This document shows, one piece after another, positions 28,417-36,954 of a stretch of 64,000 nucleotides of DNA. Under the pieces are notes generated by a model. It had not been told where the DNA came from. It worked only from the letters and a program-made list of their open reading frames with translations, and did not search any database. A program made the translations under genes and the position numbers. This stretch comes from S5-A14a sp050908895 (GTDB lineage: Bacteria; Bacillota; Clostridia; Peptostreptococcales; Anaerovoracaceae), in assembly GCA_050908895.1 (NCBI GenBank), contig CP171222.1, positions 1,612,001 through 1,676,000 of the forward strand. Reading direction: 5' to 3'. Position 1 is the stretch's first letter. Every line of letters starts with the position of its first letter.

Positions 28417-29235
28417 TTAATTATTTTTGAGATATTTATCAATATTCTTTTTTCTTATACTCCAAAACTTAAGTGCTAAATTCATATATTGAATTACAGA
28501 GTCTTCACTTTCTATTTTTTTATTTGCAAATGGCAAAAACTCTTTATCGATAAAATCCCTGTTTTCAATCAAATAAATCTCACTCAAATACTTGTAGATA
28601 TCTTTCTCAAAAATAGATAAATACCATTTAAGAGCTTCTTCATTCCTTCCAGCAGAATTTAATATTGTATTTTCTTCAAATTTGAAATATTTTTGAATCT
28701 CAGAAATATGCGTATCGGGTCTATCGAATGGATGTCTGCCTTTTTGATTATTCATTCCACCTGTAATAGGCATGAAAGCAAACTTTTCAAAACTATGATG
28801 CTTTGCCACACATTGTTTTAGTAATTTTTTTCCTTCACTAGATTGATCAATCCAGCTTTGAAATTTTTCTACTTTTTTATTATTGAAATTAAAAATACAA
28901 TCTCCAGCTATTTTGAACTGTGGAAACTCCTTACTAATATCTATATCTTTTCTTAGCTTAATATAATATCGTTTACAATTGGCATTTGTCTCCTTATCTT
29001 CTATCTTAGAAAAATCAAAATATTTGTCAAAAAATTTTGTATATACTTTCTTATAAAAACCTTCCCAAACATCCATACAAGAATCAATATCATGTTTTTT
29101 ATCATTGAAATATTCCACTATACTAAACCCTCCCATTCTATAATGAAAATTATAATTATATTCTTTCTTACTTCCACAAAAGGCTCCCACCAAAATGATG
29201 GAAGGATTCTTAAACAATTTACTCAAATTCAACAA
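28417..29235 (-). CDS. Hypothetical protein of the mobile island
   Basis: A soluble protein of about 270 residues, rich in Lys, Phe and Tyr, without signal peptide or membrane helices. A central segment (FAFMPITGGMNNQKG, then FDRPDTHISEIQKYF) recalls uncharacterised DUF6994-type proteins, but I cannot assign it firmly. The start is uncertain: three TTG codons (29235, 29232, 29226) follow GGGAG, and the one at 29226 has the best spacing. A triple heptamer repeat 246 bases upstream could be an operator. A terminator lies 37 bases downstream. Confidence 0.55.
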   Translation of the reverse strand: MLNLSKLFKNPSIILVGAFCGSKKEYNYNFHYRMGGFSIVEYFNDKKHDIDSCMDVWEGFYKKVYTKFFDKYFDFSKIEDKETNANCKRYYIKLRKDIDISKEFPQFKIAGDCIFNFNNKKVEKFQSWIDQSSEGKKLLKQCVAKHHSFEKFAFMPITGGMNNQKGRHPFDRPDTHISEIQKYFKFEENTILNSAGRNEEALKWYLSIFEKDIYKYLSEIYLIENRDFIDKEFLPFANKKIESEDSVIQYMNLALKFWSIRKKNIDKYLKNN

Positions 29236-29540
29236 CTCCCTTTTAAACCTGTTATTTCAGCTTTTTAGTAAAAAAACAGTATCATTTAGAGAATTTTACT
29301 TCATCAAAATCACTTAATTTCTGTATTTTCAAACGTTTTATAGAAGTATCGTATTTGTTTCTGTTATTCAAACTCAATAATTACCATAATATATTTGTTC
29401 CTCTTTTTATATATCAGTATTTATTTAGTTTCTATTTTTAGCTGTTTTTATACCTATTTTTCATGGTTTTTGAATTATTTAGTATCATATCAGTATCAAG
29501 AGTGATACTACAGTAACGGTAATTTTCCTAATAGAACACG
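29236..29540. promoter_or_regulatory. AT-rich spacer with a phased triple operator-like repeat
   Basis: No gene is seen. AGTATCA occurs at 29481 and 29492 and inverted (TGATACT) at 29503, each step exactly 11 bp, i.e. one helical turn. A further AGTATCA occurs near 29278. This resembles a cooperative repressor-binding array. The flanking gene it could control is the unknown gene at 28417-29235. Confidence 0.4.
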
Positions 29541-30335
29541 TCATTCATCTAACATCAATTTACCTTTTTTAGCCTTATCCTTTAGACGCTTCATCTGTTC
29601 TTTTTCTATCTGTTGAATGCTTTTCTCCGGAACAGGCAAGTCTTCCGGCATAGTGCCACCAATTTTTTCAATAGCACTTCTTACTTCTTTTCCTACTGAG
29701 TAGTGAACCTTTGTTGCAGCTTCTGCACCTTCAACTTTGTCTTTTCTTAGCTTTTCTTCGGTCTGTGAAATTCTAAATAAATTAGCAATCAGTTCGGTGC
29801 TTCCCATATAGTCCAAAATCTTTTGTCTTGCGGTTAAGCATTTTCTGTTGTGTATATCTTCTACATCTAACCCCCCCATACAATCCCATGTAGCCTGCGT
29901 TCTGAAATATAGAAAACTCTTCATTTGTGATGACTCCTGCATCATGTGCTGTTTCTACCAAAAGCTGATTCCATTGTTTAATATCTCCACGAATAACAAG
30001 CCTTCTTCTATCTTCATCAAGCTGATTAAAATGGTCAGCTATTTCTTGACGATATGTCTGTATGGCAAAATAGGTTTGTCCAAGTGCAATAACCTCTTTT
30101 CTCGGATCACCGTTTTGCACAATCAAATAGCAAGCATATCTTGTAAGTTCATAATCTTTAATAGACTTGCTTGTAGCACCTGCTTCCACGATTTTGCTGA
30201 CCTCAGCAAAATCGTATTCTACCTCATGACCGCTGTTCTCACAAGCAATCATCGCTCTATCAATTACCTTTTGAAAATTTCTCCACTGAGAATAATCAAG
30301 TACATCAGCAAGTTCTCTTGCACTCCAATTGGATC
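29541..30335 (-). pseudogene. dinD: dinD-like DNA-damage-inducible protein D, truncated and frameshifted
   Basis: The conserved DinD sequence is spread over two frames. The first holds SNWSARELADVLDYSQW at its cut N-terminus, then RAMIACENSGHEVEYDFAEV, NGDPRKEVIALGQTYF, and ends GYMGLYGG. The second continues LDVEDIHNRKCLTARQKILD and ends KGKLMLDE. The shift falls in a run of seven G (minus strand; + 29871-29877) where six would keep the frame. The N-terminal 40 or so residues are missing, cut at about 30335 by an IS3 element. DinD is a LexA-regulated protein that inhibits RecA in E. coli. Confidence 0.8.
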
Positions 30336-30406
30336 TATACTAAAAAAGTAGACATAAAGATGAATACTAAGATATAATAAAGTAGACAAAGGAAGGTGTT
30401 ATATTT

Positions 30407-30684
30407 ATGCAAAAAATTATTACGATGAAGACTTCAAAAAATCGATTGTCAGCCTTTATCATAACGGAAAATCTCAAACACAACTTAGTAAAGAATACGG
30501 GATCTCTCTCAGTGCCATCAACAAATGGGTGAAACGCTACTCTGAAATCAAAACGGAAGATGGCGATATCTTCACTGCCGCGCAAATTAAGGAACTTCAA
30601 AAGCGAAATGCTCAACTGGAAGAGGAGAATCTCATCTTAAAAAAAGCGATTGCCATATTCACGCCACACTCAAGCAACGATTAG
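30407..30684 (+). pseudogene. IS3 orfA, frameshifted near its start
   Basis: The frame from ATG 30407 is wrong after six A residues (30411-30416); seven would restore NYYDEDFKKSIVSLYHNGK, equivalent to the intact copy at 46000. The rest encodes the helix-turn-helix (QLSKEYGISLSAINKWVK) and coiled coil (LEEENLILKKAIAIF) of an IS3 OrfA. An AUU start at 30403, which is in the correct frame and 6 bases from AAGG, is a less likely way to express it. Confidence 0.7.
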
Positions 30685-30743
30685 ACGCGGTTCATAAACT
30701 TCGTTTTCAACATAGTATCAAGCTCTTATGTAAGGTTTTAAGA

Positions 30744-31538
30744 GTGAATCGAAGCTCTTACTACAAGCACTTTTCCACAAAGACCGCCCCACGAGTCAAG
30801 GAAAATCAAGAGATTGCGACAAATATTTTAAAAATTGTTGCAGATTATGATAAAAGAGTAGGTGCTTATGAAATCACTCACATCTTAGAACGTGACTATG
30901 GCATTAAAATCAGTCCGGGAAGAGTGTACCTACTGATAAAAACCTTAAATCTTCCACGTATGTCCACACAGAAACCTGTTTTAAAATATCATTCGGAAGA
31001 TCACATAGAATATCATAATCATTTGCACCAAGCATTCAATCCGAAGTCTCCGAACATGATATGGGCGAGTGACTTTACTTATATCAAGGTAAATGGAACT
31101 TGGTATTATTTGTGTATTATCATGGATTTGTTTTCAAGAAAAATCATTGCTTGGAATCTTTCCTCCAAACCAAATGCAGAACTCATAACAACAACCTTTC
31201 AAAAAGCGTACACAAACAGAAACTCCCCTCAAGGATTGATGTTTCATTCGGATCGTGGAACGCAGTATACAGCGATGTCTTTTCGAAAGTTTTTAGATGC
31301 TCTCGGGGTGATTCAGTCTTTTTCTAAGAAAGGTTATCCTTTTGATAACGCCTGCTGTGAAAGCTTTTTTAAATATCTAAAAAAGGAGGAATGCAATCGT
31401 AGAAATTATCACACGAAGAAAGAATTAGAACTCTCAATATTTCAATACATTGAAGGATTTTACAACTCAAAGAGACCTCATGGTTCATTAGGGCTCATGA
31501 GTCCTAATGAAAAAGAAAAAGAGTATTGGAGCAAATAA
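30744..31538 (+). CDS. IS3 orfB transposase (DDE)
   Basis: The integrase part of an IS3 element, 264 residues from GTG 30744. In this family OrfB is usually made as an OrfAB fusion by -1 frameshifting at an A-run (here AAAAAAAG before GCGATTGCC), so the functional product would start further upstream. The catalytic triad is visible: WASDFTY, FHSDRGTQY and CCESFFKYLKKEE. The frame is complete, but with orfA broken, transposition is doubtful. Confidence 0.85.
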   Translation: MNRSSYYKHFSTKTAPRVKENQEIATNILKIVADYDKRVGAYEITHILERDYGIKISPGRVYLLIKTLNLPRMSTQKPVLKYHSEDHIEYHNHLHQAFNPKSPNMIWASDFTYIKVNGTWYYLCIIMDLFSRKIIAWNLSSKPNAELITTTFQKAYTNRNSPQGLMFHSDRGTQYTAMSFRKFLDALGVIQSFSKKGYPFDNACCESFFKYLKKEECNRRNYHTKKELELSIFQYIEGFYNSKRPHGSLGLMSPNEKEKEYWSK

Positions 31539-31589
31539 GATATCTTCACAAAAAAATTTCCAAATTTGTGTCTATTTACTTGACTATAG

Positions 31590-31866
31590 TCCAAAAGCAT
31601 ATATCAGGAAAAGCCATCGCTACATCAAATGGTGTCACCCAGTCTTTTTCATCATCTGAATGGTCATTATCGCAATCCATTGGAATACAGTCTGATGATA
31701 GAAAATTATCCTTACTTTTATAATTTCCTTTAAACTTTCCACAAACATGGTCAAAAGAGATAGCCTTTATAAAGCTATCCCTATCTGATACCATCACAGA
31801 ATTTGGATATATACAGTTGCTACTGTTTCCTGTGCAAGTAGCCACACTTAAATGGCATTTAAACAT
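31590..31866 (-). pseudogene. N-terminal fragment of an ICE/phage primase-type protein
   Basis: The first 85-90 residues (LSVATCTGNSSNCIYPNSV ... SSDCIPMDCDNDHSDDEKDW ... PFDVAMAFPDI) match the N-terminus of primase-like proteins common on Firmicute conjugative elements. The frame then runs into the IS3 end at about 31589 and stops there after a few foreign codons. The rest of the gene is gone. It overlaps the DUF4406 gene by 8 bases. Confidence 0.65.
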
Positions 31867-32230
31867 TTAACTCCACCTCCATACTTGTACCGTCAGAATA
31901 TTTGATGACTTGCTTTCTTTTTGTGGCAATCTCAAGTTCCTTCTTCATTCCTTCGGTAATTTCACTGCCAAAGACCCACAGCTCCTGGCATTTTCCTAGA
32001 AGTATGATGTCCATAAAAAGTGCATCCTCTCTTTGTTTGGTATCCTCATCATTCATAAATGGAAATAAAAGATGTGGTGTGACTGGAATTGCTCCATTCT
32101 TATAAGCAGCTTCTGCGTACTTTATGGCTCTTTTAATATTTGATTCTTTGTCTCCACTATACGGAGCACAAATATATACAAGAGGTCTAAACCTTGGATT
32201 CTCAAGATGCTTTTTATAAGTCTTACTCAT
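31859..32230 (-). CDS. DUF4406/DUF7768 nucleoside 2-deoxyribosyltransferase-like protein
   Basis: A 123-residue protein. VYICAPYSGDKESNIKRAIKYAEAAY and VTPHLLFPFMNDED, then ELWVFGSEITEGMKKEL, are the motifs of the small deoxyribosyltransferase-like proteins carried by phages and ICEs. They may act in nucleotide salvage during replication; the role on this island is unknown. Its ATG overlaps the stop of the upstream gene (ATGA), so translation is coupled. Confidence 0.8.
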   Translation of the reverse strand: MSKTYKKHLENPRFRPLVYICAPYSGDKESNIKRAIKYAEAAYKNGAIPVTPHLLFPFMNDEDTKQREDALFMDIILLGKCQELWVFGSEITEGMKKELEIATKRKQVIKYSDGTSMEVELNV

Positions 32231-32699
32231 AGTCTGCCTCCTTTGAAATCTTAGTCAAATACCATTCAAGTTGCCTTTTTCTTGCTTGATAGTCTGGCGT
32301 TGAAATCAAAAGCCCTGCATCGATTTTCTGTAATCTATCTATCAGATACATTTGCCCTGATGTTAGATATGGACGGATACTTTGTCCTTTATTAATGCCG
32401 TAGAGTTCCCTCACTTGTTTTGCAGACATCCCTAAAACTAAGCGATTAATCATGTCACACTCATTGCTATAGTGATAAGCCTTCGGATTATCATGAATTA
32501 AGGCAATATTTTCTGTTAGAATTGGAAACATTTCTCTAGCGGAAATAATCTTGGTGATGAAGTCTTCCATTTCGTTGAATTTTTTAATATAAAGCTCTTT
32601 AAACTTCATCGCCTTTGGCCCGGTATAGCCCATTTTAATTAATGAATGTGAAGTAAAGTCATTAACATCAGATAATGGAACTGAGTTTTCCAGATTATC
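32223..32699 (-). pseudogene. 5'-truncated Rha/antirepressor-like phage protein
   Basis: The open frame contains MGYTGPKAMKFKELYIKKFNEME, typical of the middle of phage Rha-type regulators, followed by a C-terminal domain (LVLGMSAKQVRELYG, QMYLIDRLQ). The frame is open upstream to 32699 without a start codon or ribosome binding site, and is then cut by an IS30 remnant. It is the first gene of the surviving phage/ICE block, so that block probably lost its promoter. Confidence 0.6.
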
Positions 32700-32703
32700 C
32701 TAG

Positions 32704-32919
32704 GTAATCTGTGAGGATAATATTTATTATGCACTTCCATATTGTTCACAAGAAAGAGGAAGCAACGAAAATCATAATCGTTTAATTCGTAGACATTTAC
32801 CCAAAGGTACTAAGAATACCACCTCAACTGAGGTGGCAAAGATAGAACTTTGGATAAACAGATATCCTAAAAGAATGTTTAATTATTTAACACCAGAAGC
32901 AATTTATACTAGTGGCTAA
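32704..32919 (+). pseudogene. C-terminal remnant of an IS30-family transposase
   Basis: An open frame to TAA 32917-32919 encodes YYALPYCSQERGSNENHN, then RLIRRHLPKGT and WINRYPKRMFNYLTPEAIY, the last catalytic glutamate region and tail of an IS30 transposase. Everything upstream is missing. It marks the right-hand scar of the island, next to the citrate operon. Confidence 0.8.
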
Positions 32920-32982
32920 TTTCATCTTGCAATATGCCGTCATTAGCTTGTATTTATAAGCTTCTTTGAGAATATAACAAAA

Positions 32983-33015
32983 GGCCTCCTATGATTTATT
33001 TTTTCATAGAAGACC
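32983..33015 (-). terminator. Terminator of the citrate/2-oxoglutarate operon
   Basis: On the minus strand a 12-bp stem with two mismatches (GGTCTTCTATGA with TCATAGGAGGCC) is followed by TTTTGTT. It lies 77 bases after the isocitrate dehydrogenase stop. Confidence 0.65.
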
Positions 33016-33091
33016 CTAATCTATTTTATAAAAATTTATAAATCCCCGTTTGAGATTTCATATTTTTTCTTTATCCTAAACGTAGTCCCAT

Positions 33092-34264
33092 TTACTTCTC
33101 CAATTCAGCCACAAACCAATCCCCGAATTCTTGGCATGTGATTCCTTTTTGCCAAACTTCTTCGGATCTATCTAAAATGCTATCTATTTTATGAGCTTTT
33201 TCTGTATATCCTGTATGTTCAAGCATCATTGCCGCCGCCTTGATAAGACTCGATGGGTTGGCATAATTCCCGCGACCACTTTCCATCATTCGCGGAGCAG
33301 ATCCGTGAATCGCTTCAAACATAGCATATTTACTTCCAATATTTGCGGAACCTGCTGTTCCCACACCGCCTTGAATCTGTGCGGCCTCATCAGTCAAAAT
33401 ATCCCCGTATAGATTTGGTAAAATAAATACCTGGAAATCTTTTTGTACTCTTGGATCGATTAACTTAGCGGCCATTATGTCAACATAATAATCCTCTACA
33501 GTGAGCTCTGGAAAATCTTTTGCTACTTCATGGCAAATTTGTGAAAAGTTACCATCGCATTTTTTGATAATATTAGCTTTTGTAACCACTGCCACTTTAG
33601 TTTTCCCTGTGCCTCGAGCATGCTCCATAGCAGCTTTAGCGATTCTTCTAGTACCTGCTTCAGTAATAACTTTAAAATCAACAGATAACATTCCAGGTAT
33701 TTCAACACCTCTTGAACCTAGGACATATTCACCTTCTGTATTTTCTCTAAAGAAAATCCAGTCTATACCTTTTTCTGCCACTACTACTGGTCTCACGTTT
33801 GCAAACAAATCCAGCTCGGCTCTAAGAGTAACATTGGCACTTCTCATTGTTCCACCTTTCGGCGTTTCTGTAGGTCCTTTAAGAAGAACGTTACATCTCT
33901 TTATCTCATCCAAGACATCAGCTGGTACGCTTTCGCCCTTTTCCAATCTATTCTCAATGGTTAAACCTTCAATATTTTTAATTTCAATCTTGCCACTAGC
34001 AATCTCATCTTTAAGGGCAGCATTCAAAACCTTAATTGTTTCTTCTGTTATCACTGGCCCTATTCCATCCCCAGCAATAGCACCTATTACAAGTTTTTCT
34101 GCCTTGGTAAAATCTATTTTTTCGCTATTAGCCTCATCAATAGCAAGCTTTTTTGCTCTTTGAAGCTGCTCATTTAAAAGTGTCCTAAAGGCTTCTGTAG
34201 CCTTATCAATTGCAACGTTTTCTGCGATGCACACTCTGTGCTCTGGCTCTTTTGTAAATCCCAT
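33092..34264 (-). CDS. icd: NAD-dependent isocitrate dehydrogenase (IDH/IMDH family)
   Basis: A 390-residue member of the isocitrate/isopropylmalate dehydrogenase family. It makes 2-oxoglutarate from isocitrate. Visible blocks are IGAIAGDGIGPVI, LLKGPTETPKGGT, the substrate-binding RAELDLFANVRP, ENTEGEY, the Asp-rich DYYVDIMAAKLI, and the cofactor loop EAIHGSAPRM. A roughly 55-residue N-terminal extension precedes the Rossmann strand. Linkage to aconitase and citrate synthase identifies it as isocitrate rather than isopropylmalate dehydrogenase. It starts 1 base after the aconitase stop, behind GGAGG. Confidence 0.88.
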   Translation of the reverse strand: MGFTKEPEHRVCIAENVAIDKATEAFRTLLNEQLQRAKKLAIDEANSEKIDFTKAEKLVIGAIAGDGIGPVITEETIKVLNAALKDEIASGKIEIKNIEGLTIENRLEKGESVPADVLDEIKRCNVLLKGPTETPKGGTMRSANVTLRAELDLFANVRPVVVAEKGIDWIFFRENTEGEYVLGSRGVEIPGMLSVDFKVITEAGTRRIAKAAMEHARGTGKTKVAVVTKANIIKKCDGNFSQICHEVAKDFPELTVEDYYVDIMAAKLIDPRVQKDFQVFILPNLYGDILTDEAAQIQGGVGTAGSANIGSKYAMFEAIHGSAPRMMESGRGNYANPSSLIKAAAMMLEHTGYTEKAHKIDSILDRSEEVWQKGITCQEFGDWFVAELEK

Positions 34265-36310
34265 CTATCTGCCTCCTACAAACTTAAGCAGTCCACCTGC
34301 TCTCATAATTTCTTCTTGTCTTTCTGAAAGGTCGCAATGAAGCTTAATTTCAATATCATTTTCAACATTAGCCGTAGCTTGCTCTCCGTCTCCAGTCTTC
34401 TTCACATTGCTACTGTTTCCGATGTCATCTCCAGCACTTCTTTGGATTCTCGCTACAATTTCGCCACTGGTCAAACCTTTTTGGATTCCCAAAATTTCAA
34501 TCCTATCCCCTTGAGCTAACCTATCATAGTCAAATTCGTCCTCAAAGGTTAGGGGCAAAATACCTGCATTTATCAAGTTTGCCCTATGAATTCTAGCAAA
34601 ACTCTTAGCAATTACCGCCTTTATTCCTAAATAGAGTGGCACAAGGGCCGCATGCTCTCTTGAGGATCCCTGTCCATAGTTTGATCCACCTATAATTACG
34701 CCGCTTCCAGCAGCCTTTGCTCTATCTGGGAATTCTTTATCACACACCTCAAAACAGTACTGAGATAAATGCGGAATATTAGATCTATAAGGCAATATCT
34801 TTGAGCCTGCTGGCATAATATGATCCGTTGTAATATTATCCCCAACTTTAAGAACAACAGGGCTTTCTATTCTGTCAACAATATTTCCAATTGCCTCTGC
34901 CTGTGGCAAGCCCTTAATATTAGGCCCTTTCTTTGTTTCCATATTAATTCTTTCCTCTAGAGGTTTTGGCGGTATAATCATATTGTCCTCAATCTTGAAG
35001 GAATCAGGCAAAATAGTTTTCATCTCCCTAGCTAGCTCAGGTTTGCTGAGAAGCTCCGGTAGTTTTCTTGGATCCACAGCCTTACCAAACAAAGCAGCTG
35101 CAGCCGCAGTTTCTGGTGATACTAGGTATACTTTTCCATCGGCAGTCCCTGAACGGCCTTCAAAATTTCTGTTAAATGTCCTGAAACTCACACCACCAGA
35201 CTTCGGAGAGAATCCCATTCCAATACATGGTCCACAAGCACACTCAAGGAATCTAGCTCCCGCATTAAGTATATCCACATAGCTGCCGTTTTCGGCAAGC
35301 ATAGCCAGAACCTGCCTTGATCCGGGAGAAACTGAAAGGCTCACATTATCTGATACTTTCTGTCCTTTAAGAATTCCCGCCACCTTATCAAGATCTGTAA
35401 GGCTGGAATTTGTACATGATCCGATACAAACCTGATCAACGGTCAAGTCACCGGCTTCAAGTTCGGATATTCTCTTAACGTTATCCGGGCTATGAGGACA
35501 GGCCACCATAGGTTCTAGCTCATCCAGATTTATATCAATAACTTTCGCATAAACTGCATCCTCATCGGCAGCCAGTTCTGTAAATGCATCAGATCTGTTT
35601 TGTGCCTTAAGAAAGGTTTCGGTTACTTCATCTGATGGGAATATTGATGTTGTAGCACCTAATTCAGCTCCCATGTTAGTAATAGTTGCTCTCTCCGGAA
35701 CAGTGAGATTTTTAACTCCCGGTCCGGAATATTCAAGTACTGCTCCAACTCCACCCTTAACACTGAGTATACGAAGTACTTCCAGTATAATGTCTTTTGC
35801 TGAAACGAAAGGTCTAAGAGCACCTGTTAGGTTGATTTTGTACACCTTAGGCATTGTAATATAATATGCTCCACCACCCATAGCAACGGCAACATCTAGA
35901 CCTCCTGCGCCCATTGCAAAAGAACCTATACCACCTGCTGTTGGAGTGTGGCTATCGGAACCAATTAGAGTTTTCCCCGGTGCCGCAAATCTTTCTAAGT
36001 GAACTTGATGGCATATGCCGTTTCCGGGTTTTGAAAAATATAGTCCGAATTTTTCTGCTGCTGATTGAATAAATTCATGGTCATCAGCATTCATAAACCC
36101 TGATTGCAACGTGTTGTGATCAATGTATGCAACGGACAACTCTGTCCTCACTGAGTCCAGGCCCATGGCTTCAAACTCTAGGTATGCCATAGTCCCTGTG
36201 GCATCTTGTGTTAAGGTCTGATCGATTTTTAATCCAATTTCCCTTCCTTCTATCATCTCACCTTCAACTAGATGTTTTTTTAGAATTTTTTCTGTTAATG
36301 TTAATCCCAT
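34265..36310 (-). CDS. acnA: Aconitate hydratase
   Basis: A 681-residue aconitase of the clostridial type. Cysteines for the 4Fe-4S cluster are in CIGSCTNSS and ECACGPCIGMGF; the swivel domain has GGSNYGQGSSREHAAL. It isomerises citrate to isocitrate. The gene begins at an ATG overlapping the GntR gene stop by 10 bases and is followed directly by isocitrate dehydrogenase. A stretch of low-complexity residues (GNSSNVKKTGDGEQATANVEND) near the C-terminus is a small insertion compared with the core fold. Confidence 0.92.
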   Translation of the reverse strand: MGLTLTEKILKKHLVEGEMIEGREIGLKIDQTLTQDATGTMAYLEFEAMGLDSVRTELSVAYIDHNTLQSGFMNADDHEFIQSAAEKFGLYFSKPGNGICHQVHLERFAAPGKTLIGSDSHTPTAGGIGSFAMGAGGLDVAVAMGGGAYYITMPKVYKINLTGALRPFVSAKDIILEVLRILSVKGGVGAVLEYSGPGVKNLTVPERATITNMGAELGATTSIFPSDEVTETFLKAQNRSDAFTELAADEDAVYAKVIDINLDELEPMVACPHSPDNVKRISELEAGDLTVDQVCIGSCTNSSLTDLDKVAGILKGQKVSDNVSLSVSPGSRQVLAMLAENGSYVDILNAGARFLECACGPCIGMGFSPKSGGVSFRTFNRNFEGRSGTADGKVYLVSPETAAAAALFGKAVDPRKLPELLSKPELAREMKTILPDSFKIEDNMIIPPKPLEERINMETKKGPNIKGLPQAEAIGNIVDRIESPVVLKVGDNITTDHIMPAGSKILPYRSNIPHLSQYCFEVCDKEFPDRAKAAGSGVIIGGSNYGQGSSREHAALVPLYLGIKAVIAKSFARIHRANLINAGILPLTFEDEFDYDRLAQGDRIEILGIQKGLTSGEIVARIQRSAGDDIGNSSNVKKTGDGEQATANVENDIEIKLHCDLSERQEEIMRAGGLLKFVGGR

Positions 36311-36954
36311 TGGCTAATTCCTTTCATTATGTTTTCTCTTGAATTTTCTAAATGCTTCATCAGCTGTGCTCTGATTTTACCGGCATCTTTAGTCTTTAAA
36401 ATATCATATAATACCCTGTGTTCTTGAGTTGACTCATTGATTCTATCTTTATCCTTTAGGGATACCAGTCTAACCTTTAAAAGTTTTCTGTGAGTTTGCT
36501 CCAAAATCTGACTGTAAACAGTGCTCCCACTTTCCCCATATAAGACCGTGTGGAACTCTGTGTCAAGGAACATAACTTTCTCATAGTCTTTCTTAAATGT
36601 ATAGTATTCTTGTTGGTCAACGATTTCTCCTAACTTTTCCAGTCCCTGAACACTTAGATTTTTTACAAGTCCATACGCGATTTCAGGTTCCAATAGACGC
36701 TTTACATTCAGCATGTCCTCAACATCCTCTTTGGAAATTCCTAATACCTCTGATCCCATGGATTTTTCTTTGATTAGCCGTTCTTGTGACAGTCGCAAAA
36801 GAGCCTCGCGTATGGGTGTCCTACTCACTCCCATAGTCTTTGATAGTCCGCCTTCTGTAATAATCTCACCTTTTTTATATTTCCCTGTTAATATATCATT
36901 TAAAAGTAGTTCATAAACTTGATTAGCAAGGGAAACTGCTTTATATTCTATCAT
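36301..36954 (-). CDS. GntR-family (FadR subgroup) regulator of the citrate operon
   Basis: A 217-residue regulator: winged helix-turn-helix (about 10-75, GGLSKTMGVSRTPIREALLRL) and an all-helical FCD ligand domain (about 85-215, with FLDTEFHTVLYGESG). It sits inside the operon between citrate synthase and aconitase, overlapping both genes (ATGA with the first, 10 bases with the second). This makes it very likely a local sensor, perhaps of citrate or another tricarboxylic acid. Its operator may be the repeat around 38541-38555, inferred only. Confidence 0.88.
   Translation of the reverse strand: MIEYKAVSLANQVYELLLNDILTGKYKKGEIITEGGLSKTMGVSRTPIREALLRLSQERLIKEKSMGSEVLGISKEDVEDMLNVKRLLEPEIAYGLVKNLSVQGLEKLGEIVDQQEYYTFKKDYEKVMFLDTEFHTVLYGESGSTVYSQILEQTHRKLLKVRLVSLKDKDRINESTQEHRVLYDILKTKDAGKIRAQLMKHLENSRENIMKGISQWD

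Larger units (their letters stand above)
30336..31588 (+). mobile_element. IS3-family (IS150 group) insertion sequence, copy 1
   Basis: An element of about 1.25 kb bounded by imperfect inverted ends (left TATACTAAAAAAGTAGACA near 30336; right TGTCTATTTACTTGACTATA near 31588). It carries orfA and orfB. No target duplication is visible, and the flanks belong to two different genes (dinD and a primase), so an IS-mediated deletion is likely. Confidence 0.8.

Noticed and set aside
33501..34163. 220-codon plus-strand frame opposite isocitrate dehydrogenase
   Set aside because: The minus-strand frame has all IDH motifs; the opposite frame has no domain or start site.
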